A stretch of DNA of 64,000 bases, taken from Arbacia lixula (lineage: Eukaryota > Echinodermata > Echinoidea > Arbacioida > Arbaciidae). The notes beneath the pieces were generated by a model. The model did no database searches. It saw nothing but the letters and a program-made list of their open reading frames with translations, and was not told the origin of the DNA. The stretch is from the NCBI GenBank assembly GCA_963669155.1, contig OZ022580.1, positions 19,367,736 to 19,431,735 on the forward strand. The letters are read 5' to 3'. This document shows, one piece after another, positions 49,976 through 62,260 of this stretch (the stretch's first letter is position 1; each line of letters starts with the position of its first letter). A program made the position numbers and the translations under genes.

Positions 49976-50194
49976 TTGCGAGACAAACGATTATCACTAG
50001 CGAAATACCCGCAATGAGTAACATATTTAGCCAAGAAAAAAGTATTTATGTCAAAAAATTGAATTTCTTAAATTCCTGTGTAAATTCCTTGCGAGACAAA
50101 CGATTATCACTAACGAAATACCCGCAATGAGTAACATATTTAGCCAAGAAAAAAAGTATTTATGTCAAAAAATTGAATTTCTTAAATTCCTGTG
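49976..50194. repeat. Recent 113-bp tandem duplication
   Basis: TTGCGAGACAAACGATTATC at 49976 recurs at 50089; the copies differ by one substitution (CACTAGCG / CACTAACG) and one extra A in a poly-A run. Confidence 0.92.
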
Positions 50195-52300
50195 GCCCCG
50201 GGGCCTGCGCATCAAGAATGAAGGACATGTTCTTTCGGGGTTTCTCATCGTTCCATACGCCTATAGTTTGCTTGTAACATCAGTGGGTTGACGAGATCGT
50301 AATCGCACACATCACGTGGTATTTTTTGTCACCCTTCCCCTCTTAATGAGAATAAACATTCAAACTACTGACTAGTTTGGATGGCAGGCTTTTGAATGTC
50401 TCTATTTCAACCTTTAAAAGTAGAGTCCGATAATCACAAGACTAGTCACTTTCATTTTCCATTTCCTCCCTCCAAGCCAGATAAGGTAATGATAATGATT
50501 AGTCTACTGTAGCCAGACCCGTTTACTAAATATTGCTGTTTGGACTGAAAATATTAATAGCCTCGAAGCCAGGCGAAACACTAACTGGCATGGCGCAGTA
50601 ATGAGTGTGATATCGCTTGTTCAAATGTTATTTCAAGAATGACCTATGTCTGTTGACCATCATTTAGTGTAGAATTTATTTACAGTGATTTTGGAGGTGG
50701 TTTACATGTACTCTGCAAATAAAAACTTTTAAACATGTCATTTTATCAGTGAGTTGTGCTCGATTTTTTCGAGAGTTGCATGTAAAATTTACCCTTATTA
50801 CATTTTTTTCTAAAGACAAAACCTTTGATAATAGGGTGATTAGAGAAGACAATAAAGACTAAAGGAGCTAATCGCAAAAAGGGGGAAGGAATGACGTGGG
50901 GAGGGGGGGGGGGTAGGGGCGACTGGGATTATTTCCTAAGACATTAAAAAGGTCCACATGCAGATGAGACAGAGAAATAAATAATGACTTCAACTGCTTC
51001 ACTTGCATCCCCAAGAAAAGAGGAGGAAAAGTCTTAACAAAAGAGGCTGAAACCCCTATACTCACACGGCCCTGTCGATATCAGCCATTCATGTTTGCTT
51101 TACCAGCACGGGAGAAATTCTTTCGCAGCTTCGCACCTGTTCCTGAAAATGTCGCGGGCCAGAGCTGAAAATTATTATAGTCATCATTTTTTTTTTTTAT
51201 CCATCGCCCGCAGTCCATCAAAATGACTTCCAGAGCTCCTTAGCTCATGTATCCCTCCGAAACGCCGTAAGAAAATAAATAATTTCCAGGCTTGTTTGTG
51301 ATCTGCCTATAATGGTCGTGAAACATATTTTAAAAAGCGGTAAAAAGGGGAATTAGATGGGTGTTAGATGTGTCAATCATGCGTACATAAAGCGGATGTG
51401 GTATATGTTACTGGCTTCGGGTATACAATGTGGTCGCTTTGAGATTCATGAGGACGCCCTTGATGTATGGGGTTTTTTTTTGGGGGGGGGGGTGCATTGC
51501 TAATAACGTAAAAAAAACGTGGTAGTTTTGATATCTTAATATATCTTTTAAATTACTTTGAAGGTTTGCTTGATTAAATCGCTCCTCATTCAAGTAACAT
51601 TGGACAGTAAATGTTTTAATTTAGATAACCGAACCGAACATGAAATATGCTACATGTATATGAAAAGTGTGCTTTTATTTTCTTGTCCAGCAAGGTCAAC
51701 TTTTTTTTTTTTTTTATATAGGCCTATATAGGCCTAGCGACTTATATAATTTCGGTCACTATCTGTACAACGGCTCTTTCAGGCTGTATAGCTGCATCAG
51801 TGAATAATACAAATAATGTCAATCTCCTAAAGTATTAAGAAACGCTCATTATCTTTCCTTGCTCTGCCCACCCCCCCCCCATCCCCCTCCAGTCTCCGAT
51901 GTTCCTCCGCTCCCCCCCCCCCCCCCCCCCTCCTCTAAAAAGTGATTTTTATATGCATTTCTCTGCCCCATTTTATCTCTTGTGAATGAAAACTTTGCGG
52001 GTTCTTCCTTAAACATTTCAGCAGGTGAATCGTTTTACCCATCCGTTTATAATTATTGTTTCCTTCTCTTTATTATTCTAGCACCACCTCCCAAAATATC
52101 TATAAAACTTTCGATTTTCCCACCATCATAGAGATATAAAACACTTTTTCTTCTTCTTTTCTCTTCTTCTCATCAGTGGGGATTTTCTAAACAGTGTTTG
52201 TCACCTCGTTTCCAGAAACTTCCTGAGGCTACGTCACTAACCGCTCCTCGTCCGTCTGCATTCCACCCGCGTACTTTGCTCGGCCCAAGACCTGTCAATC
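50195..52300. other. Intergenic DNA
   Basis: No gene. Includes an inverted copy of the 46225 repeat (50411-50570), poly-G/C runs at 50903-50913, 51481-51492, 51871-51880 and 51914-51930, and a small palindrome with ATAGGCCTATATAGGCCTAG near 51718. Confidence 0.6.
50411..50570 (-). repeat. Hairpin-like dispersed repeat, copy 2
   Basis: On the - strand it reads AAACGGGTCTGGCTACAGTA, GACTAATCATTATC and TGACTAGTCTTGTGATTATC, matching 46263-46390 on the + strand. Confidence 0.65.
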
Positions 52301-52620
52301 AAAGTATATGGAGGGAGTTGGCGATGGGCCACGGGGGGGAGGGTGGGTTGGGGAGGGGTATTGAGAGGATGTAAAGGAGGGAGAGAGTAAGAGACAGACA
52401 AGCAGAGAGAGGGAAGAAGGAAAATGAGAGAGAGGGAGGGGAGAGGGGGGTAAAAAGAGATAAGAAAGAGAAAGCGAGAAAAAAATGAACGAGAGAGAAG
52501 GAGGGATGTATGGAAAGAGAAAAGGGCAAGGATAGGGGCAAGGAAAGATAGACAGGGATGAGAAAGAGAGAGGGAAGGAAATAGAGGGGAGAGAGAAGGG
52601 AGAGAGAACGTCAGACATAA
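52301..52620. repeat. Purine-rich low-complexity tract
   Basis: Nearly all A and G on the + strand (GAGAGAGGGAGGGGAGAG-type), over 300 bp. The long - strand frames rich in Ser, Leu, Phe and Pro arise from this composition. Confidence 0.85.
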
Positions 52621-53601
52621 AGACATAAATATAAAGAAAGTAAAATAGACAGCTCGATGAAGTAGGTGATAGGGAAAGACGGCTAAGAATATACAAAGAA
52701 GCAAAATTAAGAAAACACGGGTGGACTAGATACACGATTTGATATTTTAAAGCGTTTACCCTCCATTTGACGAAGAGAAAATTAAAATGTTCTATATTTG
52801 CATAGATAGAAATATTTATTTATTCGTCTGCTGTATCATTTCATATTTTCACCCCTCTTTGCTACACTCATGCCCTTTTTCAGCATGTCCCCCTCTACGG
52901 CAATTTTATCGCAAACGAGAGAAAAGTAGTGTTCGCGTAAAAAGCAATTCTGACTGTCCTTATGCTTACCACACTTCAATCTGTTTGCTTCCCTTTATCT
53001 TCCTACAGTGTACATGGCTGAAACAAATTGATCGAAAATTCCTTCTAAATGCAGATGTGAAATATATATCCTCCTACTTACAATATATGTCTGGGAAATG
53101 TGCGATATATGGCATAGTTAATAGTGCCTAGACAAATAATAAAGTATTTCTTTGAATAAGACCTTTCACCTTAGAAAACTTCAGTACTTTTAATATGAAG
53201 GGGGCAAGTCCTTAACCTAAGTCTTTTAATCACGTGATTAAACTGTCATCCACTAATCGTTGCTTTATCGTTCACGACAAATATAAAAAATGGTCGAACC
53301 TCTTTTTTCATTTTTACATCACTTGTCAAATTCGGCTTGTCTTTACGACATCGTAAACCTGACTTTTATCGCCGAAGTGTTGAAATCAAGTCCGGTTTTA
53401 TGTAGTCGTAAAGTGATGGGCCCACACGTTATTATTCATGTGAGGTCTTATGGTGAAGGCTTATTAGTTTCGGTGTGGTGGCATGATTACTTTTTTGTTG
53501 TTGTCTTTTTTCCATGTTTCTCGCTATATTGCATCATATTGATTGGAGGCATCAATACATGTAGATACTTTGAGAATATTTTTGAATGGATAGGGCTTGT
53601 A

Positions 53602-53650
<49 letters not shown>

Positions 53651-56576
53651 AAACATGACAATTGTGCAATATCAAAACAACGAAACTACTCGTTTTCCAT
53701 ACTTTGATTTTATGACACGACTCCGAATAAGAGGAGCGAATTTTCGAGAAGGTGTGAAAATCCCCCGTTCCCATATCGAAGACCAAGGGCGATTTCATGA
53801 CGTCATCATGTGTATGAGGATCACATAAACTAACATGTTCCCATGAAAATAAAAAGTCTTGACTTAAATATCCAGATTGCCTAGAATGACTTAGGAGGCC
53901 AGCTGAAATTTATTGCCTTTGTCAATATCTTGGTACAGCATACATAGGTTAATTCAAAACACGTTTTCAACGTTACCATCTTGGAAGTGATAACATATGG
54001 GTAATGAGGTAAAGATCTTCGCATTTTTAAGTGGCTATAAAATGAGTCTATAAAGTGTTTGAAAAACATCAACCATGGAAATAAGTCTTCTGAGAGAAGA
54101 GGGGGATTATTGTAACTCGATAGCCATTGTAACCACCCCTCTCTCCCATTTACCACCACCCGTGTACATGGTGTATATAGTTTAGTAGTAGTCTCCATTC
54201 ACTTTGCACTGAGATATAATGTTGTTAAATCAAAAACCAGCTCACGAATTTGAATAACTAAATACAAATGCACATCAAGTAACAGCTTTGCTATAGAAAA
54301 TTGATAGGGTTTGGACTAAGCACCCTTGATGGTAACGTGAACACCAAAACGAGATAAATTCAGTTTCCTTCATCCTGAATTCAAAGTGGTCAGCATGAAT
54401 ACTGACTCGTGTACTGAGTATACAATCAGACGGTGATGATAATTGAAGTTTATGCTGATGATAGTGATTAGCAAGAAGAAGATGAAAAACATGACACCAG
54501 ACAAAGCGGAAGCACAGAAGGAGAAGAAGAAGAAGACAGTGTAAATGGAAATGTGAAGGTGGTGGCAATGACGAGGAGGTAGAGAAAACACATGTTGAAT
54601 GTCACCGCTCCAAGAGCAAACCTTTGCGGTGTCTAATGGAAATTGTATAATTCTACAGTACTACAGGTGATTAATGGGGCTAAATACTAACAAATATCCC
54701 CTTATTAACCTACCATTACCAACGTAACATCATGACTAAACATGACATTAAAAAACAAGGGCGTAAAAACGCACTCTCTGTGCAGCGATGTCAGTGTTAA
54801 CCAGCCGCATCATCAATCACTTCCAATGAACAATAGGCCGCTAAACCGAGCAATCACTCAGAGAAAACCACAACCAAAACACACCAATCGGTTTCCTATT
54901 CACTCCCGCAAAGTGTAACAGTTTTTCCCTCGCGCAACCCCCCTCTTGATTCCTTAACAAAAGCCATTTTTAATATTGACCTGAAAATGGCTAATAAGGG
55001 AGCGCTTTATTTCGCTATCAATAACGATGTTTTCCGTCGGCGGCGACTTCAAAGGACTCGAGTGTATTGCCATCGCCACTACCGTTTCTCCGATTTGGTG
55101 GGTATGAAGTAAATAGGTGTAGCTTGTATTTTATATTTGAATGGACTGGACGAATTGGTAAGTTCTTCCCTAATCACCTTCTCAATAGGCGATTGCCACA
55201 ACCCGGAAACATATTAAGTATTTCTGTTTGGATGAACTTGTACTTTTCTTTCTCGCATCTTCAAGTTTCTTTGCGATCTGTTTTTCAGCGAAACGGATAT
55301 TTTGGGTTAGCATTGACCTCATAATCCCTTATCGTTTATTCACGGATTCATTAATTCCAAGAGGGTCCAACCGAGATATGATTCTAGCTAACCCTCTGCG
55401 TTTCACACAACGCGCTCTTCAATTTGACATGGATGCGAGTCATGTCATTAGCGCAAACGCGTGACCATAGCAACGTGGGAGTTAAGGGAACAGAAGTAAA
55501 AATATACGCTTTCTTAACTCACACTTTGAGAAGTAGTTGACTGAAATACGATGGAAGTGATTCATACATGATTCGTTGTAAATTCAATCAAATATGGCAA
55601 TCTTGTTTGGCAAATCCCTATCAATGATGTATGCAAATGAACATGTGAGCATGCATGTATTCGCGGTACATTAGCGTCGAAGTGGAACGCATTATGCTAT
55701 GAGATTATTTAAGTAACTCTATTCCGTTATATATAGCATCCATTTTACACTTCTTATTACTTTATCACAGGTAGTTTTCTGTACATTGCTGGTACAAACA
55801 TGAGGCGGTGGCACGGCAACATCTCAAGTTCAAGTTTATATTATTTTCACCTATTTCAAAGTACAACGCTCGTGATTGGTCAGTCAATATGACATTCACA
55901 ACAACAACGTAGAAACAAATCAAACACATATTCACGATGCGCATGTAGTATGTGTGTCGTTATGTCGGGCATGCCTCGGTGTCTTGTGTAGAGGGTACAC
56001 AAGAACGAAGAGTGCATCACTGTGGACGTGCATGTTAAATCATGATTTAGGACGTAATAGTTTTGTCTTCTTTTTTTTTATTTGATTTTGATTTTATATA
56101 GCTTATTAGGTATTCAATGGTAGCAGAAGTCAAATTGGAAGAATATCTACATGCTATATGTATACTACCATAAAAAAAATATAAAACATCCGTATAAAAA
56201 ACATACACGATTACACGATAATCATATTAAATTAATTGCAGAGGAGGCTTTAGCATACGAATAAATAATTTCAGAAAGGAGAAAAAAAGTGCATGGTTTT
56301 AAGAGCGACTAAAATCAATATTATGAGGTAATGCAACATCAGAATCGAATTGGCTATGAAGAAATATGATTTCAAATTTTCATGATAATATCTTTATCAT
56401 ATATTTTATTTTTTTGGCAAGGCGCTTCCGGTCTGTTTCTCTGATTTATCTTATTGTATTCAAATCAATTAATTAGTAGGTTTGCATTACCCTGTCAAAT
56501 GTATTACTAATGGTTAATTTACCCCACCCCACCCTCATCACCACCCCTCCCCACCATCACTCACTCTCTCCTCCCT

Positions 56577-56578
<2 letters not shown>
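52621..56578. other. Intergenic DNA
   Basis: AT-rich. Contains a (GT)n microsatellite at 53606-53647 and GAA/GAT-rich short stretches near 54475-54540. Frames at 52787-53131, 53290-53652 and 55067-55324 lack recognisable domains or splice context. Nothing supportable is seen. Confidence 0.5.
53606..53647. repeat. (GT)n microsatellite
   Basis: About 21 GT units. Confidence 0.97.

Positions 56579-56632
<54 letters not shown>
56579..56632. repeat. (CT)n microsatellite
   Basis: About 26 uninterrupted CT units after a C-rich stretch. Confidence 0.97.
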
Positions 56633-56635
<3 letters not shown>

Positions 56636-58450
56636 TCTATATACGGTAGGCCTATATACGCACACGTGTCGCATAGGACTTTAAATAGTTAATGGAACTA
56701 TAAGCGCATTGGTTGCCGTATGAAATCCCGCCTTAAGAATTGATGCTCTCTCTGATACAATTGTCAAGGAACCTACCCATTAATTAACTGAATCGCAATA
56801 GCGTGGAGATCAACAACAACAGCAAAGTAAAAGATAGAAATGAAATTATATTATATCCTAGAAAAAATAAAATTTGCGTCACCTCCGGATAACTTACTGT
56901 AAAATCCAATTCCATGATTATTGCTAAATCCCCGAAAATAACGCATACAAAACACCGAGATAATAAAATCTACGGATTCAAACCGAAAAATTGATCAGAA
57001 TACTGATAGGGGACACCTTGCACGTGCGATATTTGCCGGCATATTTCCCTTTGCCGCTCTATTCATCGCATCGCTCGCGGTGCTCTTGTTTCTTTTCGCG
57101 TTCGCTTTTGTCCAAACTCTCGTGCGGTGAGAACAAATCTGGATAATAGAATCGGATATTTTTGTGTGTTGCACTTTAGTCCAAATAATATTCATCTGTT
57201 CCTCACTCACACTCCAGCGTGGATCGTGGATCGCGCAACAGCTTGGAAGTGCCTGGGCCATATTCATGGTTGAAGGCTTTATTGTAATAATTATTTTCTG
57301 CTTGGGTGGCGACTGTCAGTTCGCTTAATAATGAATGTTTTCAGCGTTCATGTGCTCTCTTTTTATTGGTGCTAGTTCTCTTTTTTTTTCTTTGCTCTGT
57401 GGTTGAGTTTTTGCGGCCAGATTTTGCTTTCTGGGAATTCATTCTCTCGTGTCTATGGATAAATATTGTGATTTAGCCACATGATTTAAAGCGTTCTCCC
57501 TTTAATGTGCAATAATTATTGTATACAACTTTCAACACATATGGACTACATGACCTCTAGCACTTCTGCCTTACAGAGATCTAACAGTCTACAGCTATAA
57601 CTCTATCATCCCAGATTCGCTCTTGGGTTTCTGAAATCTCCTCTTCTTCATTTTACCCTCTCCCTCTCTTCTTGTAAAGTGCCGCTGTCATACTAACATA
57701 ACAGTATTTGAGATATCTCAGAATCGCACACGAAGCCTCCTCTTTTTGTTTAACCTTGTGCTGTTCTACATTAGTTGCGCATCCTATTGGTGCAAAAGGG
57801 ACTAGAACAGGAATACATATGGAGTTAAGACCCGCCACATCCCTCATCTACATTTGTCTTGCTTCAGCTGTTTATTTATTTTACAATATTCCCGCTAATT
57901 CCTTAATTAGCGGACAGGTGGCAGACCGTAATAAAAAGGCGGGAAAGAGGGGTGCCAGAAACGAGCGAGAAGATGCGCACGTTACATTAAAAAAAAAAAA
58001 GAGAAAATATGTCGGCACCCTCATTCTCACAGTCGGATTTCAATTTCTGAAATAGGATTACGCTTGCTTGCGTTAAAATAACATCTTTATTTTCTTCGAA
58101 TGCGAGTCGGGATTTCATCCATCTTTTGAGTTTCTCTGAGAAGGAAAGCAAGGGTGGCTTGACCTTGACTCGTTGTCATTGACGTAGAAAAAAAAATCAA
58201 CAGATTCGCGATCAACCGAGGAAGACACATTTTCATCTTCCCGCCAAAATGAAGAGGGATCTTGGAGGGTCCGACGCGTCTTCCTTCATCAGGTGACCTA
58301 GAAAAGTGCTAGTCTTCGCTTGCAGACCAAACGTGCTGAGATGATGGTATCCAGTCACGTGACAAGCCATGTCATAGCATGGACCCTACCACGAATGTGA
58401 GAGCACATGAATCAAAAGGGAAATGTGCGGGCCGCCCGTGTGGTTCAACT
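56633..58450. other. Intergenic DNA
   Basis: No gene recognised. The 115-codon + frame at 57708-58055 and the 90-codon - frame at 56995-57267 have no motif, start context or splice support. Confidence 0.5.
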
Positions 58451-58454
58451 CCTT

Positions 58455-58760
58455 AGGCGTGAACATGGTAAGCCAAAGGGGTTCTCAAGGCCTTGTGATG
58501 TAAAGGTTAACTCTCTCATTACCATTAGGCGTTAACTTGTATAATACGCCAACATGGTTCCCAAGGGTTAAAAGGCCTGATAATATAAGGGTTAACTCTC
58601 TCATTACCACTGTCATGACTGTCATGAACATGTGTAGTAATCCAAGGGGGTTATCAAGGCCTTGTGATGTAAGGGTTAACCCTCTCATTACCATTGGCAT
58701 GACGATATGTAGTAAGCCAAAGTGGTTCTCAAGGCCTAGTAATATAGGGGTTATATAGGC
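58455..58760. repeat. Four-copy ~84-bp tandem repeat
   Basis: Unit contains CAAGGCCTTGTGATGTAAGG, GTTAACTCTCTCATTACCA and TAAGCCAAAGGGGTTCTC. The AAGGCC marker lies at 58487, 58572, 58656 and 58731. Copies are moderately diverged. Confidence 0.85.
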
Positions 58761-59439
58761 ACCTCTCTACCATTATACCGTCAAAGGCCACATAATTAAT
58801 AGTATTGGTAGAGATTACTACTCCCGTAATCGTGGCAGATCTGTTCCCATTCTCGTTTCCATTTCAGAATGTCGTGGAGGAATCACCTCAACATGATCAA
58901 GTCGTTTAAATCAAAACGAGAGCGGTACCCGTGATGACGTGCCATGAATATGGGTCCCGCAATCTCTACCCCTACTACCTTATACCTTTAACTCTTTACG
59001 TGCCACCCGAGTGATTTCATCATCGATACGCATAAATGCCGTAGAGATTAAGAGTTAAGAAGGGTTAGTGGTTGCAAAAGAGTTGGTAGCGAGGAGAGGG
59101 GAGAGGAGGGGGGGGGGGGGGGAGGGTCCTTGGTTAAGTTGGGCCTTTAAAAGTTCCATTAATGTTTTCCTTTATACAGGTGAGTGGGGGAAGGGCGGTT
59201 ACCATGACAATGTTCCCTCGTTGAACGTTTGCCCCACCCTAACACCCTCTTGAGACTTCACAAAATGTGAACATGTTGTTTGATTGTGGAGAGGTGAGAG
59301 AAAAGACAAATCGAAACAGAGTTTCCATTTTATGATGAGTGATTCCAAGAATATTAGCAACGATTAAGGTGTAAGAGAATGAAGCGGGTAAAAGAAAAGG
59401 GACGCACATAATAGTACTAAAACAATTTTTGAATAGTAA

Positions 59440-59597
59440 GCAAATAATCAGCGTTGGTGAGGGTGATGGGACGAACTATAACTTCCGAGGCGATCTGGAT
59501 GTATCTTTCCGAAGCGCAGCTGAGGAAAGATAGCGTATACATTCAGATCGAAGTGATAGCTCGTCTCATTGCTTGAAACCAAACGTTGATTATTTGC
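59440..59597. mobile_element. Hairpin MITE with ~75-bp arms
   Basis: GCAAATAATCAGCGTTGG at the left faces CCAAACGTTGATTATTTGC at the right; inside, GATCTGGATGTATCTTTCC faces GGAAAGATAGCGTATACATT/CAGATC. Axis near 59519. No ORF. Confidence 0.8.
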
Positions 59598-59705
59598 TTT
59601 ATATTCCACATCTGAAACCAACTATCTATACCAAAAATGACAATTTGACGTAAAAACGTAATGTTTACTTATCTCCATAACCCCGAGCCGCTGCCATGGG
59701 GAACA

Positions 59706-59795
59706 CGCGTTAGGACGCGCATTAGGACGCGTATTAGGACGCGTATTAGGACGCGCATTAGGACGTGCGTTAGGACGCGCGTTAGGACGCGTTAG
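59706..59795. repeat. 12-bp CpG-rich minisatellite
   Basis: About seven units of TTAGGACGCGYR, several containing ACGCGT. The following ~110 bp holds a diverged duplication (AGTGTAACGCACTTTTATT at about 59813 and AGTGTAACGAACTTTTATT at about 59916). Confidence 0.88.
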
Positions 59796-59929
59796 ATGTC
59801 AAGTGATAGTCCGAGTGTAACGCACTTTTATTTCGCGCGTACTCAAAATATTAATCACGCATTAGGACTGTGAGGAGTGAAGAGAACAGCGAAACCAAAA
59901 AGTACTATCACTTAGAGTGTAACGAACTT

Positions 59930-61952
59930 TTATTCTCAGGTGACCTGATAGGAAAAACTACGCCATATCAAATCCTATGGGACACTAACTGCGCGTGCGT
60001 TCCGCGCGTGTCTACCACTCTATGGAAATACTATTGGAAATTTCATGTTTTGTTACAAATTTTGTCATTCCTGAAAAAAAGTTTCCATATGTATCGCTAG
60101 TTCCAATGATATAATGCTGATGATATCATATTATTTCCATTAAATAATTAAGATTTTTGCAAATATGTTAATTACATTCGCGTTTTGGGGTCAAAAACAT
60201 CCCTTTCATATCAAAAATAGGATAAAACTCAACGTAAAATCCCACTGTATGTAACCACAAACGATTTCCCACTCGATCCAATTTCGCTTTATGGTGTCTT
60301 ACAGCTTAGTTCCCATGAGTCATTTTGCAGTTTTTTCTAAGCTTTACGATGATATAAGAATGATGGTCATTGGTCAAACTTTGCGTTCGCGTTTTAGCTT
60401 TAAATAAACATGTGTCAGACCACAAGCCAATGGCAAAAGTTGTCATATTCGGGGCGGGCGCGGACTGTACCTCACACGCATATCACCATGCCCGCATATC
60501 ACCGGGCCAGGGCCGGCCGCGCTGGCACGCACTGCATGCATTGTTATGCAGCGCGCACTTATAGCGATCGAGGTTAGAACAATTATTATCGGTCTAGATC
60601 TAATGTAGATCTAGTTCTGGTTCTAGTTGAATGCTGCATGCATGCACACAACGCTCTGGTCAGGCTAAGTGGGCTATGGAATTCAAGGAATAGATATAGG
60701 AGACATTTATGGCAGCAACAGTATGATTTTGGGCAAGGTCATGTCCACATAAAGTTTGCTGTAAACAACAAAAACAAAATGCATTGCAGTAGTGCTCAGC
60801 AGGCACGCGCACGCGTGGCCGGCCGCGGCCGCCGCGCGCGCCCTAGCGTATAGCCCTACCCGGGCTGCACTTGCGCGACTGTGCGTGCGCCGCTGAGCAT
60901 TGGCGCGCACAAGGGGTCCAAACGGCCTAAAAGGACTTGATATGCTCATCACGTGATCAACTCTTGACCAATCATATAGCAACATTCTTAGTATGTGGAA
61001 TATAATACATTATAATAATGTAGTTTACTATGACAATGAGACGATCTAGGAAAGAAGCGAATAAAACAAACAAAAAAAACGAAGATTGGTAGATATTGTG
61101 AGAAAGATACATAACATCAACATTTTCTTTAATTGTGGGCTGTAATACATGCGTATGCACCTACTGCACATCTGTCAGCTCATATCCAGTAATGTATGTG
61201 GATTTTATGGTTATTCGTTCATTATTTGTGAAATTAGATTATGTTATAATTATTCATATAAGCCTTAGTATTTGCACTTTAGGACAACTATCATGAAAAT
61301 ACACCCACAGATTGAAGAAATTCTCTTAATTTTCATCATAGTCATTTATTTATTTTCATGAATAATTATTACAAAAAATAACACAATATTTTCACCTTAC
61401 GATATAACAAATAAGTAACAAATATTGGTCAAAGCAAATGCACGACGACTTAATGACTAGACTACCTGCGCTGTATTGAATTTGTCATCCTAGATATAAT
61501 TCATGGTTGGACTGATTCGGATAAATTCTCATTACAGAATGCCCAGTGATGTTTCATGTGCCAGAAAGATGTCGCCGCCAATATGTACAATACGACGATA
61601 TTACAGCCTAGATGATTGCACATACAAATAGGCCTACCAATTAACGGACGGACGGGCTTGGGAGGGGGGGGGGGCGTTGTGTAGGGGAGGGGTGCTGATT
61701 GTGGAAGGGAGTGGGGGTCTTCGCGGGGAGTTCGGGAGAGGTGCCTCAACCAGCATTGGGTTCGTGAGGGGGACTTGTGACATGATTGTTTTTTTTCCTT
61801 GTGTTCCCATGCAGAATAGATTATCATGGTAAATCATGGGAAAGAGAAGGAGATCGAAGGCGTTAAGTGAGGGAGAGAGAGAGAGGGGAGGGGGTAGGGA
61901 TAAAAATTGTCAAAAGAAGGGAGAAAAGATAGATACGGTGTGCGTTTAGAAT
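59930..61952. other. Intergenic DNA with CpG-dense patch
   Basis: AT-rich except for 60440-60920. A poly-G run lies at 61663-61673. No gene recognised. Confidence 0.5.
60440..60920. promoter_or_regulatory. CpG-dense segment, CpG-island-like
   Basis: Clusters of CG-rich words (GGCCGGCCGCGGCCGCCGCG at about 60820) in otherwise AT-rich DNA, with two blocks at about 60455-60565 and 60800-60915. Invertebrate genomes usually show CpG clusters at unmethylated promoters or young repeats; no adjacent first exon was found on either strand. Confidence 0.3.
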
Positions 61953-61965
61953 GATGATAATAATG

Positions 61966-62010
<45 letters not shown>

Positions 62011-62260
62011 TTTATAACAATGATAACAATAATAATAATAAACCCTTTTTTATATAGCGCATAACACATACATAAGAATGTCTCTATGCGCTTTACGGAA
62101 AAAGGAAAAAGAGAAATTAGGCTACTGAGTTCTTTAATTCACTTGACATTTGGAATAAGTGTGTTTTAAGTGCAGACTTAAACTTATCTATGGTGTTAAT
62201 ATTTCTAAGAGTGTCAGGAGGCTATTCCATAAAACTGGAGCAACATGGGCAAATGAACGA
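61953..62260 (-). repeat. (AAT)n and adjoining dispersed-repeat remnant
   Basis: AAT trinucleotides 61953-62040 followed by TTTTATATAGCGCATAACAC and a ~200-bp body. Read on the - strand, a body ending in GCGC-TATATAAAA and (ATT)n has the layout of a SINE or short LINE 3' end, like the SINE at 19255-19596. Confidence 0.55.
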
